Positions 7,469 to 15,323 of a stretch of DNA of 20,522 nucleotides are shown in pieces; the stretch's first letter is position 1, and each line of letters opens with the position of its first letter. The stretch lies in NCBI GenBank assembly GCA_964360145.1, contig CAYHWW010000043.1, positions 1-20,522 of the forward strand, in the 5' to 3' direction. The notes under the pieces are model-generated. The model saw nothing but the letters and a program-made list of their open reading frames with translations. It was not told the DNA's origin and did no database searches. The translations under genes were made by a program, and so were the position numbers. Source of the DNA: CAYHWW01 sp964360145. Lineage in GTDB: Bacteria; Bdellovibrionota; UBA1018; CAYHWW01.

Positions 7469-7597
7469 GCAGGCGGTTGAGAATGGCGCCAGATGCGAGG
7501 CGGAGGAGGAGCCCGGCGACCAAGGCGCACTCATGTGCGCCGCGTGGAGCGGGCGACGAACGACAACGAAGCAGATGGCCCATTATCGACCGCCTGC
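7469..7597. repeat. 129-bp palindromic intergenic repeat element (MITE- or REP-like)
   Basis: The ends are imperfect inverted repeats: GCAGGCGGTTGAGAATGG (7469-7486) and the reverse complement of 7580-7597 agree at 16 of 18 positions. Moving inward, GCCCG (7511-7515) pairs with CGGGC (7550-7554), and GGCGCAC (7524-7530) pairs with GTGCGCC (7535-7541) around a TCAT loop. All three pairs share one centre at about 7533, so the element would fold into one long interrupted hairpin. Its right end supplies the last codons and the stop of hpnG. I found no second copy in the window, so mobility is inferred from architecture only. Confidence 0.55.
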
Positions 7598-8350
7598 GGC
7601 GATGCGGCGCCAGCCGGACTCCAGAGTCTTACCCCAATCCATGCTGGCTTGCACGAAGCGGATCAGATCCTGGGGCCGCGTCGCTACGGCCACGGCACCG
7701 CGGGCGGCGTGGCGGGCGCGGGCGGCCACGGTAAGTCGGGCATCAAAGGAAAGCGCATTAGCAAAACCGTACACAAAGCCGGGGAGAGGCTGATCAGGAG
7801 TATCGGTGACCAGGCGCAAAACCGCGAAGGGCACACCGTAACGACGGGCGACTTCGGCAAGAGCGGCGGATTCCATATCCACCGCCACGGGGCCCTGGCG
7901 CCGGGACATGACTTCGTTAAGGGTGGGATCATAAGCCACAAGCAGAGGAGAAGAGAGCACCGTGCTGCCGCGGGCACCCAAGGCATCCGCGGCGGGCTTG
8001 AGCCAATCCACGGCCACGGTGCCGCCAGGGGCAATCACGCTGATGCCCGGACGAGGTGGATTGAGCCACAACAGCACGTGATCCCCCAAGACCCAGGAGC
8101 CGGGGACCATCTGAGCATCGAGGGTACCAGCAAACCCCGTGGAGATGATGAGATCCGGCATGGAGCTGCCGTGCGGCGCACTGTCAGTGCTACGGCAAAA
8201 GAGCTCTCTTTCCAAAGTGCGGCGGGCGGCGCGAAGGCCCATGCCGGTCCGCAAAACCTCGAAGGCGAGAGTGGAACCCACGACTCCTCGAATGCCCCGC
8301 TCCACAGCGCGGGCCTCAGGCAATGTTGCCGCGCAAACCAGAGCCCTCAC
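7583..8350 (-). CDS. hpnG: HpnG-type adenosylhopane nucleosidase
   Basis: HpnG removes adenine from adenosylhopane to give ribosylhopane (or its phosphate), the second step of side-chain synthesis after HpnH. The protein belongs to the purine nucleoside phosphorylase / MTA-SAH nucleosidase superfamily: LVCAATLPEARAV near the N-terminus, ISTGFAGTLD in the middle, AVDMESAALAEVA carrying the ribose-binding Met-Glu, and RLVTDTPDQ with the Asp expected to contact the base. I start it at the GTG at 8350, in a GTGA overlap with the upstream stop, giving 255 residues. The frame is open further upstream, but that part is out of frame with the real preceding gene. The last codons and TAA lie in the palindromic repeat, so the natural C-terminus may have been replaced. 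Confidence 0.85.
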   Translation of the reverse strand: MRALVCAATLPEARAVERGIRGVVGSTLAFEVLRTGMGLRAARRTLERELFCRSTDSAPHGSSMPDLIISTGFAGTLDAQMVPGSWVLGDHVLLWLNPPRPGISVIAPGGTVAVDWLKPAADALGARGSTVLSSPLLVAYDPTLNEVMSRRQGPVAVDMESAALAEVARRYGVPFAVLRLVTDTPDQPLPGFVYGFANALSFDARLTVAARARHAARGAVAVATRPQDLIRFVQASMDWGKTLESGWRRIAAGGR

Positions 8351-9123
8351 AAAGGCCACCCGGCTACCCTCGAAAGGCGGAGAGCCATGGGCCCCAGCGT
8401 GGCGAGAGCGGTGAGCACGCTGGCAGCAAAAAGCGCGGGCTCTTTCACGAATACAGCGGCAATAAAAATCATGAAACCCAAGACGCCGGCATAAACGCCC
8501 CAAACCGCCCAAGGGAAAAGCCGGGGCAATCGAGAGCGCGACGGTTTTACCAAAAAATGTTGGCCGAGGAACTGCGTCACGGCGCCGACGAAAAACCAGC
8601 CCACGTAGTTCTGCCAGGTCACGCCGAAGTGGGGACCCGGCGTGGGATAATAATACATGCGCCCGAGAAACCATTTCTCACCACGCAAAGTCACGGGGTC
8701 AATGACCACGTCGAGCATCATCATGAGAAATGCGCCCAGGAGCGGTGCCCAGGGATGGGCAAGTCCGCTCCACCGGGCAGCGCCGCCACGCAGCTCACCG
8801 GGGCGAGAGAGCAATGCCGCCGCCATGAGAAAGCTGAAGTAGGAGAGAAAGACGAAGGAGAGTGAATCCCAGAACGGCACGTTGGATACCCAGAGCTCCC
8901 GGGTGCGGGTTTCATCGATGTAGTGATAGAGGCCGAAGGGAAACCCGTTTCGGGTGGCGCTGTACTCGCTGATGAATGCAATGATCCACGCCATCACCGT
9001 GTAGGCCGCGGTGCGCTTGGCGCCGATGTGGGCGACGGCGAACACGAGAAAACAGGCGAAAAACGCATAGACGTAGGGTCGATGGATCACCGTGCCTGCG
9101 AGTAAACGGAAAAACTCGCTCAC
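8347..9123 (-). CDS. Carotenoid-biosynthesis-type membrane protein (CruF / DUF422 family)
   Basis: This 258-residue protein is mostly hydrophobic, with about seven membrane segments. Family-like segments are SEYSATRNGFPFGLYHY, VPFWDSLSFVFLSYFSF, LDVVIDPVTLRGEKW, and YYYPTPGPHFGVTWQNYVGW. CruF members hydrate the 1,2 position of carotenoid ends, but many relatives sit in hopanoid or other terpenoid loci with unproven roles. It lies between squalene-hopene cyclase and hpnG, so a hopanoid or squalene substrate is possible. The GTG start at 9123 has a good GAGGAG 8 bases upstream, and the preceding stop is only 10 bases away. Its TGA overlaps the hpnG start. The family call is fairly firm; the substrate is unknown. 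Confidence 0.8.
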   Translation of the reverse strand: MSEFFRLLAGTVIHRPYVYAFFACFLVFAVAHIGAKRTAAYTVMAWIIAFISEYSATRNGFPFGLYHYIDETRTRELWVSNVPFWDSLSFVFLSYFSFLMAAALLSRPGELRGGAARWSGLAHPWAPLLGAFLMMMLDVVIDPVTLRGEKWFLGRMYYYPTPGPHFGVTWQNYVGWFFVGAVTQFLGQHFLVKPSRSRLPRLFPWAVWGVYAGVLGFMIFIAAVFVKEPALFAASVLTALATLGPMALRLSRVAGWPL

Positions 9124-9133
9124 TGCTTGCTCC

Positions 9134-11194
9134 TCACTGAGTATTCTTAGAGATGAATCTGCCCAAGGCCATCATCGGAAACATATGCCGATAATAATGA
9201 TAGCGTAGATAGAAATGCTTGGGGAAGCCCGTGCCCGTGAACTCCCGCTCCTCCCAAGAACCGCTCAGCTCACCCTCTTGCTGCTGATGATCCACGAGCC
9301 ACTGAATGCCCCGACGCACCGCCATGTCCGAAGCGGGTAAAGAGGCGATGAGGCCCATGACACCCCAGGCGGTTTGGGAGGCGGTTGATGCGCCCACTCC
9401 CATAAGAGAACGGTCGCTGTAACTCTCCAGGCATTCACCCCAGCCGCCGTCGGCGTTCTGTTTGCTCTTGAGCCACGTGATAGCGCGCTTCACCATGGGG
9501 TCCGTGGCACGGATGCCCGCCTCGCTCAACCCGCAAAGCACGTTTGAGGTGCCGTAGACATAGTTCACGCCCCAGCGGCCATACCAAGACCCCTCGGGTT
9601 CCTGGCTCTTGCGCAGATAATCCAGCGCGCGCTCCATGGTGTACTTGTAGCGATCATCACCGAGTACCGCGAAGGCCTCCAACACTCGGCCAGCGACGTC
9701 TGGCGTGCTGGGATCACAGAGGCTGTCCATGTCTGAAAATGGAATGCGGTTCAGGAAGGTCTTATCATTGTCCTTGTCGAAGGCTCCCCAGCCGCCATCT
9801 TTGTTTTGCATGCTGACGATCCACTGAGCGGCGTTGGTCATGGTGTTGGTGTCGGCCTGGCCGGGGTCTTGCTTCAAGAACGCCAGCATCACCGCCGCGG
9901 TGTCATCCACGTCGGGGTACCAGGAATTCTCGTACTCAAAACTCCAGCCGCCCGAGGCGCCATTGGGGTTGTACACTTTCCAGTCGCCGTAATTCACGCA
10001 AAGCTGCTTGGCATCCACCCATTTGCGAGCGGTGGTCAGCTTCTCGGATGAGCGATCAAAGCCGCAGTCCGTGAGCCCGCGCATGGTGAGCACGGTATCC
10101 CAAACCGGGGACACGCAGGCCTGGACGCGGAAGCCCTCTTCGTCGTCAATGGCGAAATTCTCAATGGCCTGCAGGCCCCGGCGCATTTGGTCGGAATCGA
10201 GGCCAAAACCATTCAGGGAAAGGGCCACGACCCCATTCACCATGGGGGGGAAGATGCCCGCCCAGTCGCCAGAGATCTCTTGATGCTGAAGGACCCACTC
10301 TTCGCATTTCTTCACGGCGTACGCCCGCAGAGAGAGGTCAAGGGCCCGATCCACCACAGGAAGAGACAACGCCCTGAGCCTGTCTCGCAAAGAATATTCC
10401 TTTATGAGGCCGCGGACCTTTTCACTGGCGCGCAGGGCCTTGTCCGCAAGAGCGAAAAAGCTGCGATAGCTTACGCCCTCTGCTTTCAGGATGCTCTGCC
10501 AAGGCGCGGAGTAGGGGACATCCTTGTTCTTCGCATCGAGCCACAAATGATCGAGCCAATCATTTTTCGCCGCACAGCCGTTGGGCAGGGCGAAGGTGGG
10601 CTTATGATGGAAAATGATGAAGAGGGGCACCATGGTGCCCCGGGCCCAGCTGGAAAGATTATAGATATTCACCGGACTTTCCGGCGGCAACAGGATGAAT
10701 TCCGGCGGAATGACGGGCACAGCGCCCCAGGGGAAAAGACCGAACTGAGCCAGGTTGATGCGGGTGAAGATGCGAACTTTGGCAATGCCGCCTTGGGCGC
10801 GGATGAAATCTTCCGCACGCCTCAGTGCCTCATCCTCAGCATCCACGCCCAAAATACGAAGCGCAAGGTACACCTCTACCGCCGTGGATACGTCACCGGC
10901 GGAGTTCCATGCGATGCCCCAGCTACCATCGCTTTTTTGGTTGCTACGAAAGTAACGAATCATTTTTTCGCGGCGCGCCGCTACGCTGATGCCAAGAGCC
11001 TGGCACATAAACACGTACTCAGCGGTAATGGTGGCATTGGACTCCAGCTCCGCGCACCAATGGCCATCGGCCTTCTGGCGATCCATGATCCAGCTCGTAG
11101 CGCCGTGGGCGGCCTTCATGGCGCTGTCCATGAGCCCCCCTAGCTCTGGGGTGGGCTTCTTGCGGCGGGAATTTTTTATTTTCTCGTATTCCAT
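9134..11194 (-). CDS. shc: Squalene-hopene cyclase
   Basis: The enzyme cyclises squalene to hopene or diplopterol at the membrane. Its 686 residues fit the family. The catalytic acid motif DVDDTA is at 428-433, preceded by GGWSFEYENSWYP. Other hallmarks are SPVWDT (362-367), GDWAGIFPPMVNG (309-321), and several QW repeats, including QNKDGGWGAFDKDN and QNADGGWGECLESYSD near the C-terminus. All key residues that I can check are present, so it should be active. The ATG at 11194 has a GGGGG stretch just upstream. The preceding prenyl synthase gene ends 9 bases before this start, so the two are probably coupled in expression. Oxidosqualene cyclase is a weak alternative, since the acid motif and the hpnG/hpnH neighbours favour hopene. 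Confidence 0.95.
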   Translation of the reverse strand: MEYEKIKNSRRKKPTPELGGLMDSAMKAAHGATSWIMDRQKADGHWCAELESNATITAEYVFMCQALGISVAARREKMIRYFRSNQKSDGSWGIAWNSAGDVSTAVEVYLALRILGVDAEDEALRRAEDFIRAQGGIAKVRIFTRINLAQFGLFPWGAVPVIPPEFILLPPESPVNIYNLSSWARGTMVPLFIIFHHKPTFALPNGCAAKNDWLDHLWLDAKNKDVPYSAPWQSILKAEGVSYRSFFALADKALRASEKVRGLIKEYSLRDRLRALSLPVVDRALDLSLRAYAVKKCEEWVLQHQEISGDWAGIFPPMVNGVVALSLNGFGLDSDQMRRGLQAIENFAIDDEEGFRVQACVSPVWDTVLTMRGLTDCGFDRSSEKLTTARKWVDAKQLCVNYGDWKVYNPNGASGGWSFEYENSWYPDVDDTAAVMLAFLKQDPGQADTNTMTNAAQWIVSMQNKDGGWGAFDKDNDKTFLNRIPFSDMDSLCDPSTPDVAGRVLEAFAVLGDDRYKYTMERALDYLRKSQEPEGSWYGRWGVNYVYGTSNVLCGLSEAGIRATDPMVKRAITWLKSKQNADGGWGECLESYSDRSLMGVGASTASQTAWGVMGLIASLPASDMAVRRGIQWLVDHQQQEGELSGSWEEREFTGTGFPKHFYLRYHYYRHMFPMMALGRFISKNTQ

Positions 11195-11203
11195 GGAGGC
11201 CCC

Positions 11204-12205
11204 CTACAAAGAAGAAATGGGTTTCAAAAATCGATCGCAAAGAGCCACAAGGGCACCATGGACCGCGGGCAGCGCCCCCAGATCGCGATCTGCTTTCGCC
11301 CCCTCCAGGATGCGACCCATGTAGGCCCGTGCGGCATCCTTTGCACCAACCTCTTCAATGATGGCAAGCGCGCGGTCGATGTCTGCCTCAGAGGTTTGTT
11401 CCCGTGGCTTCTTGATGATGCGGGAGAGCGCGTCGCGCTGAGCGGGCGTTCCACGCTCATAAACATGGGCCACGAAATAGCTCACCTTGCCCTCGGCGAT
11501 GTCCGTGGCACGATGATCCCGGCCTTTTTCGCCGTAGAGGTCAAGATAGTCATCTTGAATTTGAAAGAGTACCCCCAAGTCCTGGGCTGCTCTTTCCACG
11601 CAGTCCACTTGAGCGCCATCGCAGCCAGCGGCCTCAAGGGCACCTGCTATGGGCAGGGCGAAAAGACCGGAGGTCTTGCCTCGGATCACTTCGAGATAGC
11701 GCCCGAGCCCCGGCCTGGACTCATCTTTCATGATGAACTCCTGGGCCTGGCCCTCGATGACCTTCAGCGTGGCCGCGGTGGCGCGATCCATGAGGTTCAG
11801 CACCGCGGTGGGGGGCAGCTCAAGGCGACGAATGAGTTGGAAGGCATACTGGAACATGGCGTCACCACAGTTGATGGCCTGGGCGCTGGAGTATTTTTTC
11901 CAAACCGTGGGGTGGCCCCGGCGCATTTCATCGCCATCCTGCAGGTCATCGTGTACCAGGGTGGCGTTGTGGATCATTTCCACCGCGGCACCAAACGGGA
12001 CGACCACGGCCCCATCACGGCCCAGGCATTCAAAGATGTAGCTCGGGATCACCGCCCGCAGCCTCTTGCCGCCGGTCTCGAATTGATAGGCGGTCATGGA
12101 AGAAATGGCTTCACCGGTATGACGGCTCGCCTCTTTCAGAAAGCCTTGAAGCAGGGTTTCCACACTTGAGGCGTAACGATCGCGGACGGTTTCAAAGGTG
12201 CCCAT
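11204..12205 (-). CDS. Polyprenyl diphosphate synthase (trans-isoprenyl type)
   Basis: This 333-residue enzyme adds IPP units to an allylic primer. The first aspartate-rich motif is DDLQD (86-90), followed by EMRRGHPTVW. The second is DDYLD (218-222), within LFQIQDDYLDLYGE. GGKRLR (45-50) binds IPP. The pathway needs farnesyl diphosphate for squalene, but the residues four and five positions before the first motif are Thr82 and Ala81, with no aromatic stop residue. Such small residues are usual in geranylgeranyl or longer-chain synthases. Its location between mvaD and the cyclase still makes farnesyl synthesis plausible, so I leave product length open. The ATG at 12205 lies 35 bases after the mvaD stop, with only a weak ribosome binding site. 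Confidence 0.9.
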   Translation of the reverse strand: MGTFETVRDRYASSVETLLQGFLKEASRHTGEAISSMTAYQFETGGKRLRAVIPSYIFECLGRDGAVVVPFGAAVEMIHNATLVHDDLQDGDEMRRGHPTVWKKYSSAQAINCGDAMFQYAFQLIRRLELPPTAVLNLMDRATAATLKVIEGQAQEFIMKDESRPGLGRYLEVIRGKTSGLFALPIAGALEAAGCDGAQVDCVERAAQDLGVLFQIQDDYLDLYGEKGRDHRATDIAEGKVSYFVAHVYERGTPAQRDALSRIIKKPREQTSEADIDRALAIIEEVGAKDAARAYMGRILEGAKADRDLGALPAVHGALVALCDRFLKPISSL

Positions 12206-12240
12206 AACGCTCTACGGAACTAGCACAAAATGCTGGGTTC

Positions 12241-13257
12241 TTACAATTTTCGTGCGCCTCGACCCACCCGGGTTTTCAGCACCCGCACCCCAGGCTCTTG
12301 ATGTAATAGAGCCTCCGCCCGGGCGCTGTGGACGGACTCACAGAAGACCACGACGTTGGGGCCCGCATCCACGGTGAAGAAGACGTTGAGACCGTCAGCC
12401 CGCATGCGACGCACCCTGTGGATGAGATCCAGCGTCTTGCCTTGCCAGTAGATCACCGGAGGCAGGGCTGCCATGGCGGAAGTATGAAAACGCAGGCAGT
12501 TGACCTCGGCAAGATCCGCGAGGCGGGGGAAATCCCTGGAGAGGATCGCCTGACGAATGGGCGACAGTGAGGCCTCGGCGGCCTCGACCCATGCGGGGAA
12601 ATAGGGTGACGTCCGTCGAGTCACCTCCATGCCGTCCGTTGAACCTTGGTGTTTTTCAACGTCGGACACAATGAGAATAAAGACATCCAAGGGCCAATGA
12701 GCTTCACTGGCCACGGGACGGCCCACGGAATCGGTGCCGTCGACCCGGGTTCCCCTGGCCCATTCTACATAGCCCCCCCAGAAGGAACGACAGGCGGAGC
12801 CCGAACCCCGCCGGGCGATTTCAGAAAGGCGGGTAAGATCGCTGTCGACGCCAAGCGCGGCGGCGGCGGCTAAAGCCACCGCGCTCAAGCCAGAGGCGGA
12901 AGAGGCAAGGCCCGCACCGGTGGGAAAATTATTGGCGCTTTGCACCAATGCCCGAGACTGGGTGCCTGCGCGTTCGCGCACGAAATCGAGAACGGCGAGG
13001 ACTTTGCCCAGCTTGCCGCCCTTCGCCTCTTCACTATTCAAAAAAAGGCGGTCCGTGGTGAAGGAATCATGGAAAGAAACCGTCGTGAAACTACCGAAAT
13101 CTTCAAGGGTCGCGGAAATGCTGCCATTGGTGGGTAGGTTCAAGGCCGTGTCGCGCTTGCCCCAATATTTGGCGAGGGCAATATTGCTTGGGGAAAATGC
13201 GCACGCGGTGCGTGCCCCGGGGGGAATGGGCTGTTTTTCCCACTCATGACGTTCCAT
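12241..13257 (-). CDS. mvaD: Diphosphomevalonate decarboxylase
   Basis: The enzyme converts diphosphomevalonate to IPP with ATP use and loss of CO2. The 338-residue protein shows SNIALAKYWGKRD (24-36) with the substrate-contacting Tyr-Trp-Lys cluster, LNLPTNGSISATL (39-51), the ATP-binding NNFPTGAGLASSASG (109-123), RRGSGSACRSFWGGYVEW (149-166), and VDAGPNV with catalytic Asp297. These are the decarboxylase pattern, not the phosphomevalonate decarboxylase or mevalonate-3-kinase variants, although only assay would fully exclude those. The ATG at 13257 has AAGGGG upstream and overlaps the end of the mevalonate kinase gene by 14 bp, so translation is probably linked. Confidence 0.95.
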   Translation of the reverse strand: MERHEWEKQPIPPGARTACAFSPSNIALAKYWGKRDTALNLPTNGSISATLEDFGSFTTVSFHDSFTTDRLFLNSEEAKGGKLGKVLAVLDFVRERAGTQSRALVQSANNFPTGAGLASSASGLSAVALAAAAALGVDSDLTRLSEIARRGSGSACRSFWGGYVEWARGTRVDGTDSVGRPVASEAHWPLDVFILIVSDVEKHQGSTDGMEVTRRTSPYFPAWVEAAEASLSPIRQAILSRDFPRLADLAEVNCLRFHTSAMAALPPVIYWQGKTLDLIHRVRRMRADGLNVFFTVDAGPNVVVFCESVHSARAEALLHQEPGVRVLKTRVGRGARKL

Positions 13258-14248
13258 GGGAAGCCCCTTCTATGGTGACGGTGGCGATGGCAGGGATGCC
13301 TCGGGAGCGTAAGCACTCCTTGACCCGCTCGCCCTGGCCGGGTCGTGCCACCAGCACCACCGCACCGCCGGCGCCTGCGCCACTCACTTTGCCACCAAGG
13401 GCACCGCACTGGCGACCCTGGGCGATGATGCTGTCGATTTCAACCGTACTCAAGCCGAGGGCGCTCAAGATGCTCTGGTTCTCGTCCACCGCGGCGGCGA
13501 GGCGCTCGACGTCCCCACGGGCTAGGGCCACTGAGGCGGCCTCAACCAGGGTGTTGAGACGTTGAGCCATGCGCAACCACTCTTCGGGTTGGGCTTCGCG
13601 GCGGCGGCTGACTTCCGCGACGAGCTGTTTGCAAACCTCACGATCGCCACCATCCACGAGCACGAATTCCGCCGCGCCATCTTCCGCGATCAAAGGGCGA
13701 GCCACACCCTGTTCGAAGCGGATGGGTCGCCCCTCAAGAACCGTGGCCCCATCCACTCCACTGGGCTTGCCATGAAAGTGTTTTTCAAGGGCATCTACGG
13801 TGGCGAAAACATGGCTCGCGCCCGCATCAAGCCCACGCTGTGCGGCGAGGCCCTGGAGGGCCCGCGCAAGGGCCGCGGCAAAGGCGGCGCTGCTGCCAAA
13901 CCCGCGACTCACCGGCGCATTGGTTTCAGAGCGCACCAGAAGACGCTCATCGCCCTGAAGCTGAATGCCGAATTCCCCGAGGGCAAGGGCCGTGGCTCGC
14001 TCCATGGAGGCAGAGAGAAAGGGCAGATGCACCCACGCGCCACCGACGCCTGCCTGAAATGCTTCACAAGAAATCTGGCTCCTGCCCGCAGCCTGCCGCT
14101 CTAACTCCACGGTGATGCGGGTTCCAAGACTGGGTACGGGGAACGCAAGGGCTGGCACGCCACCGTGGACGACAAAGTGCTCGCCCATAAGGATGAATTT
14201 GGCGCAGGCGCTGCCCGTGAACCTCTGAGGGCCATTGCTTGCAGTCAC
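13244..14248 (-). CDS. mvaK1: Mevalonate kinase
   Basis: Mevalonate kinase makes 5-phosphomevalonate. The 334-residue protein has AKFILMGEHFVVHGGVPALA (16-35), the ATP loop SRGFGSSAA (114-122), HGKPSGVD with catalytic Asp166 and the nearby Glu155, and KVSGAGAGGAVV near the C-terminus. The GEH and HGxPSGxD patterns are specific to mevalonate kinases among GHMP kinases. I start it at the GTG at 14248, in a GTGA overlap with the stop of the isomerase gene. A TTG at 14266 would add six residues. Its 3' end overlaps mvaD by 14 bp. It is on the opposite strand from phosphomevalonate kinase, so the pathway depends on two transcripts. Confidence 0.93.
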   Translation of the reverse strand: MTASNGPQRFTGSACAKFILMGEHFVVHGGVPALAFPVPSLGTRITVELERQAAGRSQISCEAFQAGVGGAWVHLPFLSASMERATALALGEFGIQLQGDERLLVRSETNAPVSRGFGSSAAFAAALARALQGLAAQRGLDAGASHVFATVDALEKHFHGKPSGVDGATVLEGRPIRFEQGVARPLIAEDGAAEFVLVDGGDREVCKQLVAEVSRRREAQPEEWLRMAQRLNTLVEAASVALARGDVERLAAAVDENQSILSALGLSTVEIDSIIAQGRQCGALGGKVSGAGAGGAVVLVARPGQGERVKECLRSRGIPAIATVTIEGASHGTS

Positions 14249-15306
14249 GGGGCCAGCCCCGCCCAATCCTGCACTCGCTTCAATGATTTTTGTTTCAGAT
14301 CGGCGATGGTGCGGGAACCCGTGAGGAAGAAGGCCGTGCGCAGTTCTTCAATGATCGCGAGCAGCGCCTCATGGACTGCGTCTTCGGATTTCTCCGCTGC
14401 CTTCAGAAGGGGCAGGGCAAGGGCCGCCACATCGGCGCCCAAAGCTAAAGCCTTCGCGATCTCAATGCCGTTGCGGATGCCGCCAGAGGCCACGATGCGG
14501 GCTTGCGGCATCTGCGCACGCACGGCGACGATGCTTTCCGGTGTCGTCACGCCCCAGCGGGCAAACAAGTCCCCCAGGTTGCGGCCCCGCTCTCCTTCAT
14601 TGCGAAAGCTTTCAATCTTAGACCAGGATGTACCGCCCACTCCGGCGGTTTCCACGCCATAAAGCGGCAGATGCCGAATTTTTCGGGCTGTGGTTTCAGA
14701 AATGCCGGAGCCCACTTCTTTCAAAAGCACGGGCACGCCCACCTCAGGGATGGCCCGTTCAATTTGGGGGATGAGCCCGCGGAAGTTCACATCCCCCTCG
14801 GGCTGCACGGCCTCTTGCAAGGGATTCAAATGGAAGTTGAAGGCGTCCGCCCCCACGAGCCGCGCCAGCCGCCCCACATCGGCGCCGGTCATGCCGTAGT
14901 TGAACTGCACCGCGCCCACATTGCCCAGGAGAAGTGGCAGATCCGGCGCATGCTCGCGGACCATGAAGGTGGCTTTCAGCGCCTCTTTTTCCAGGAGAAT
15001 GCGTTGCGATCCCAACGCGAAACCCACGCCCGCCCGAGCCGCCGCACGAGCAAGTCTGCGGTTGATCTCGCCCGCACGATCGGTGCCACCAGTCATGGCG
15101 CCGATGATGAGGGGCGCTTTTATTTTTTTCCCCGCGAACTCAGTGGCGAGATCCACATCATCCCGGCTAATCTCCGGCAGCGCATCGTGGTCAAAGCGAT
15201 AGGACGCAAACCCACCGGACCGGGGTGCATAGTAATCCACCAGCTCCTCAAGACAGATCTTGAGATGACTGTCCTTGCGAGTGCCCGTGGTGGTTACTTC
15301 AGACAA
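14245..15306 (-). CDS. fni: Isopentenyl-diphosphate delta-isomerase, type 2 (FMN-dependent)
   Basis: This isomerase interconverts IPP and DMAPP using reduced FMN; it is unrelated to the type 1 metal enzyme. The 353-residue TIM-barrel protein shows TRKDSHLKICL (9-19), IGAMTGGTDRAGEINRRLA, ALGSQR, FHLNPLQEAVQPEGDVNFRG, VLLKEVGSGIS, GVGGTSWSKIE and the phosphate-binding ASGGIRNG. All expected conserved blocks are present. The start is a TTG at 15306, because no ATG or GTG is available before the conserved N-terminus. It is supported by GGAG six bases upstream. The gene lies 17 bases after hpnH. The type 2 enzyme commonly accompanies bacterial mevalonate genes. Confidence 0.94.
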   Translation of the reverse strand: MSEVTTTGTRKDSHLKICLEELVDYYAPRSGGFASYRFDHDALPEISRDDVDLATEFAGKKIKAPLIIGAMTGGTDRAGEINRRLARAAARAGVGFALGSQRILLEKEALKATFMVREHAPDLPLLLGNVGAVQFNYGMTGADVGRLARLVGADAFNFHLNPLQEAVQPEGDVNFRGLIPQIERAIPEVGVPVLLKEVGSGISETTARKIRHLPLYGVETAGVGGTSWSKIESFRNEGERGRNLGDLFARWGVTTPESIVAVRAQMPQARIVASGGIRNGIEIAKALALGADVAALALPLLKAAEKSEDAVHEALLAIIEELRTAFFLTGSRTIADLKQKSLKRVQDWAGLAP

Positions 15307-15323
15307 AATGGGCTCCGTACTGC

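Noticed and set aside
8351..8674. N-terminal extension of the hpnG frame up to 8674
   Set aside because: The extra codons read the CruF-type gene out of frame. The protein similarity begins right after the GTG at 8350, which also forms the GTGA overlap.
10187..11143. Open frame of 318 codons on the plus strand opposite squalene-hopene cyclase
   Set aside because: It is antisense to a full-length cyclase with intact motifs and shows no recognisable domain or start signals.
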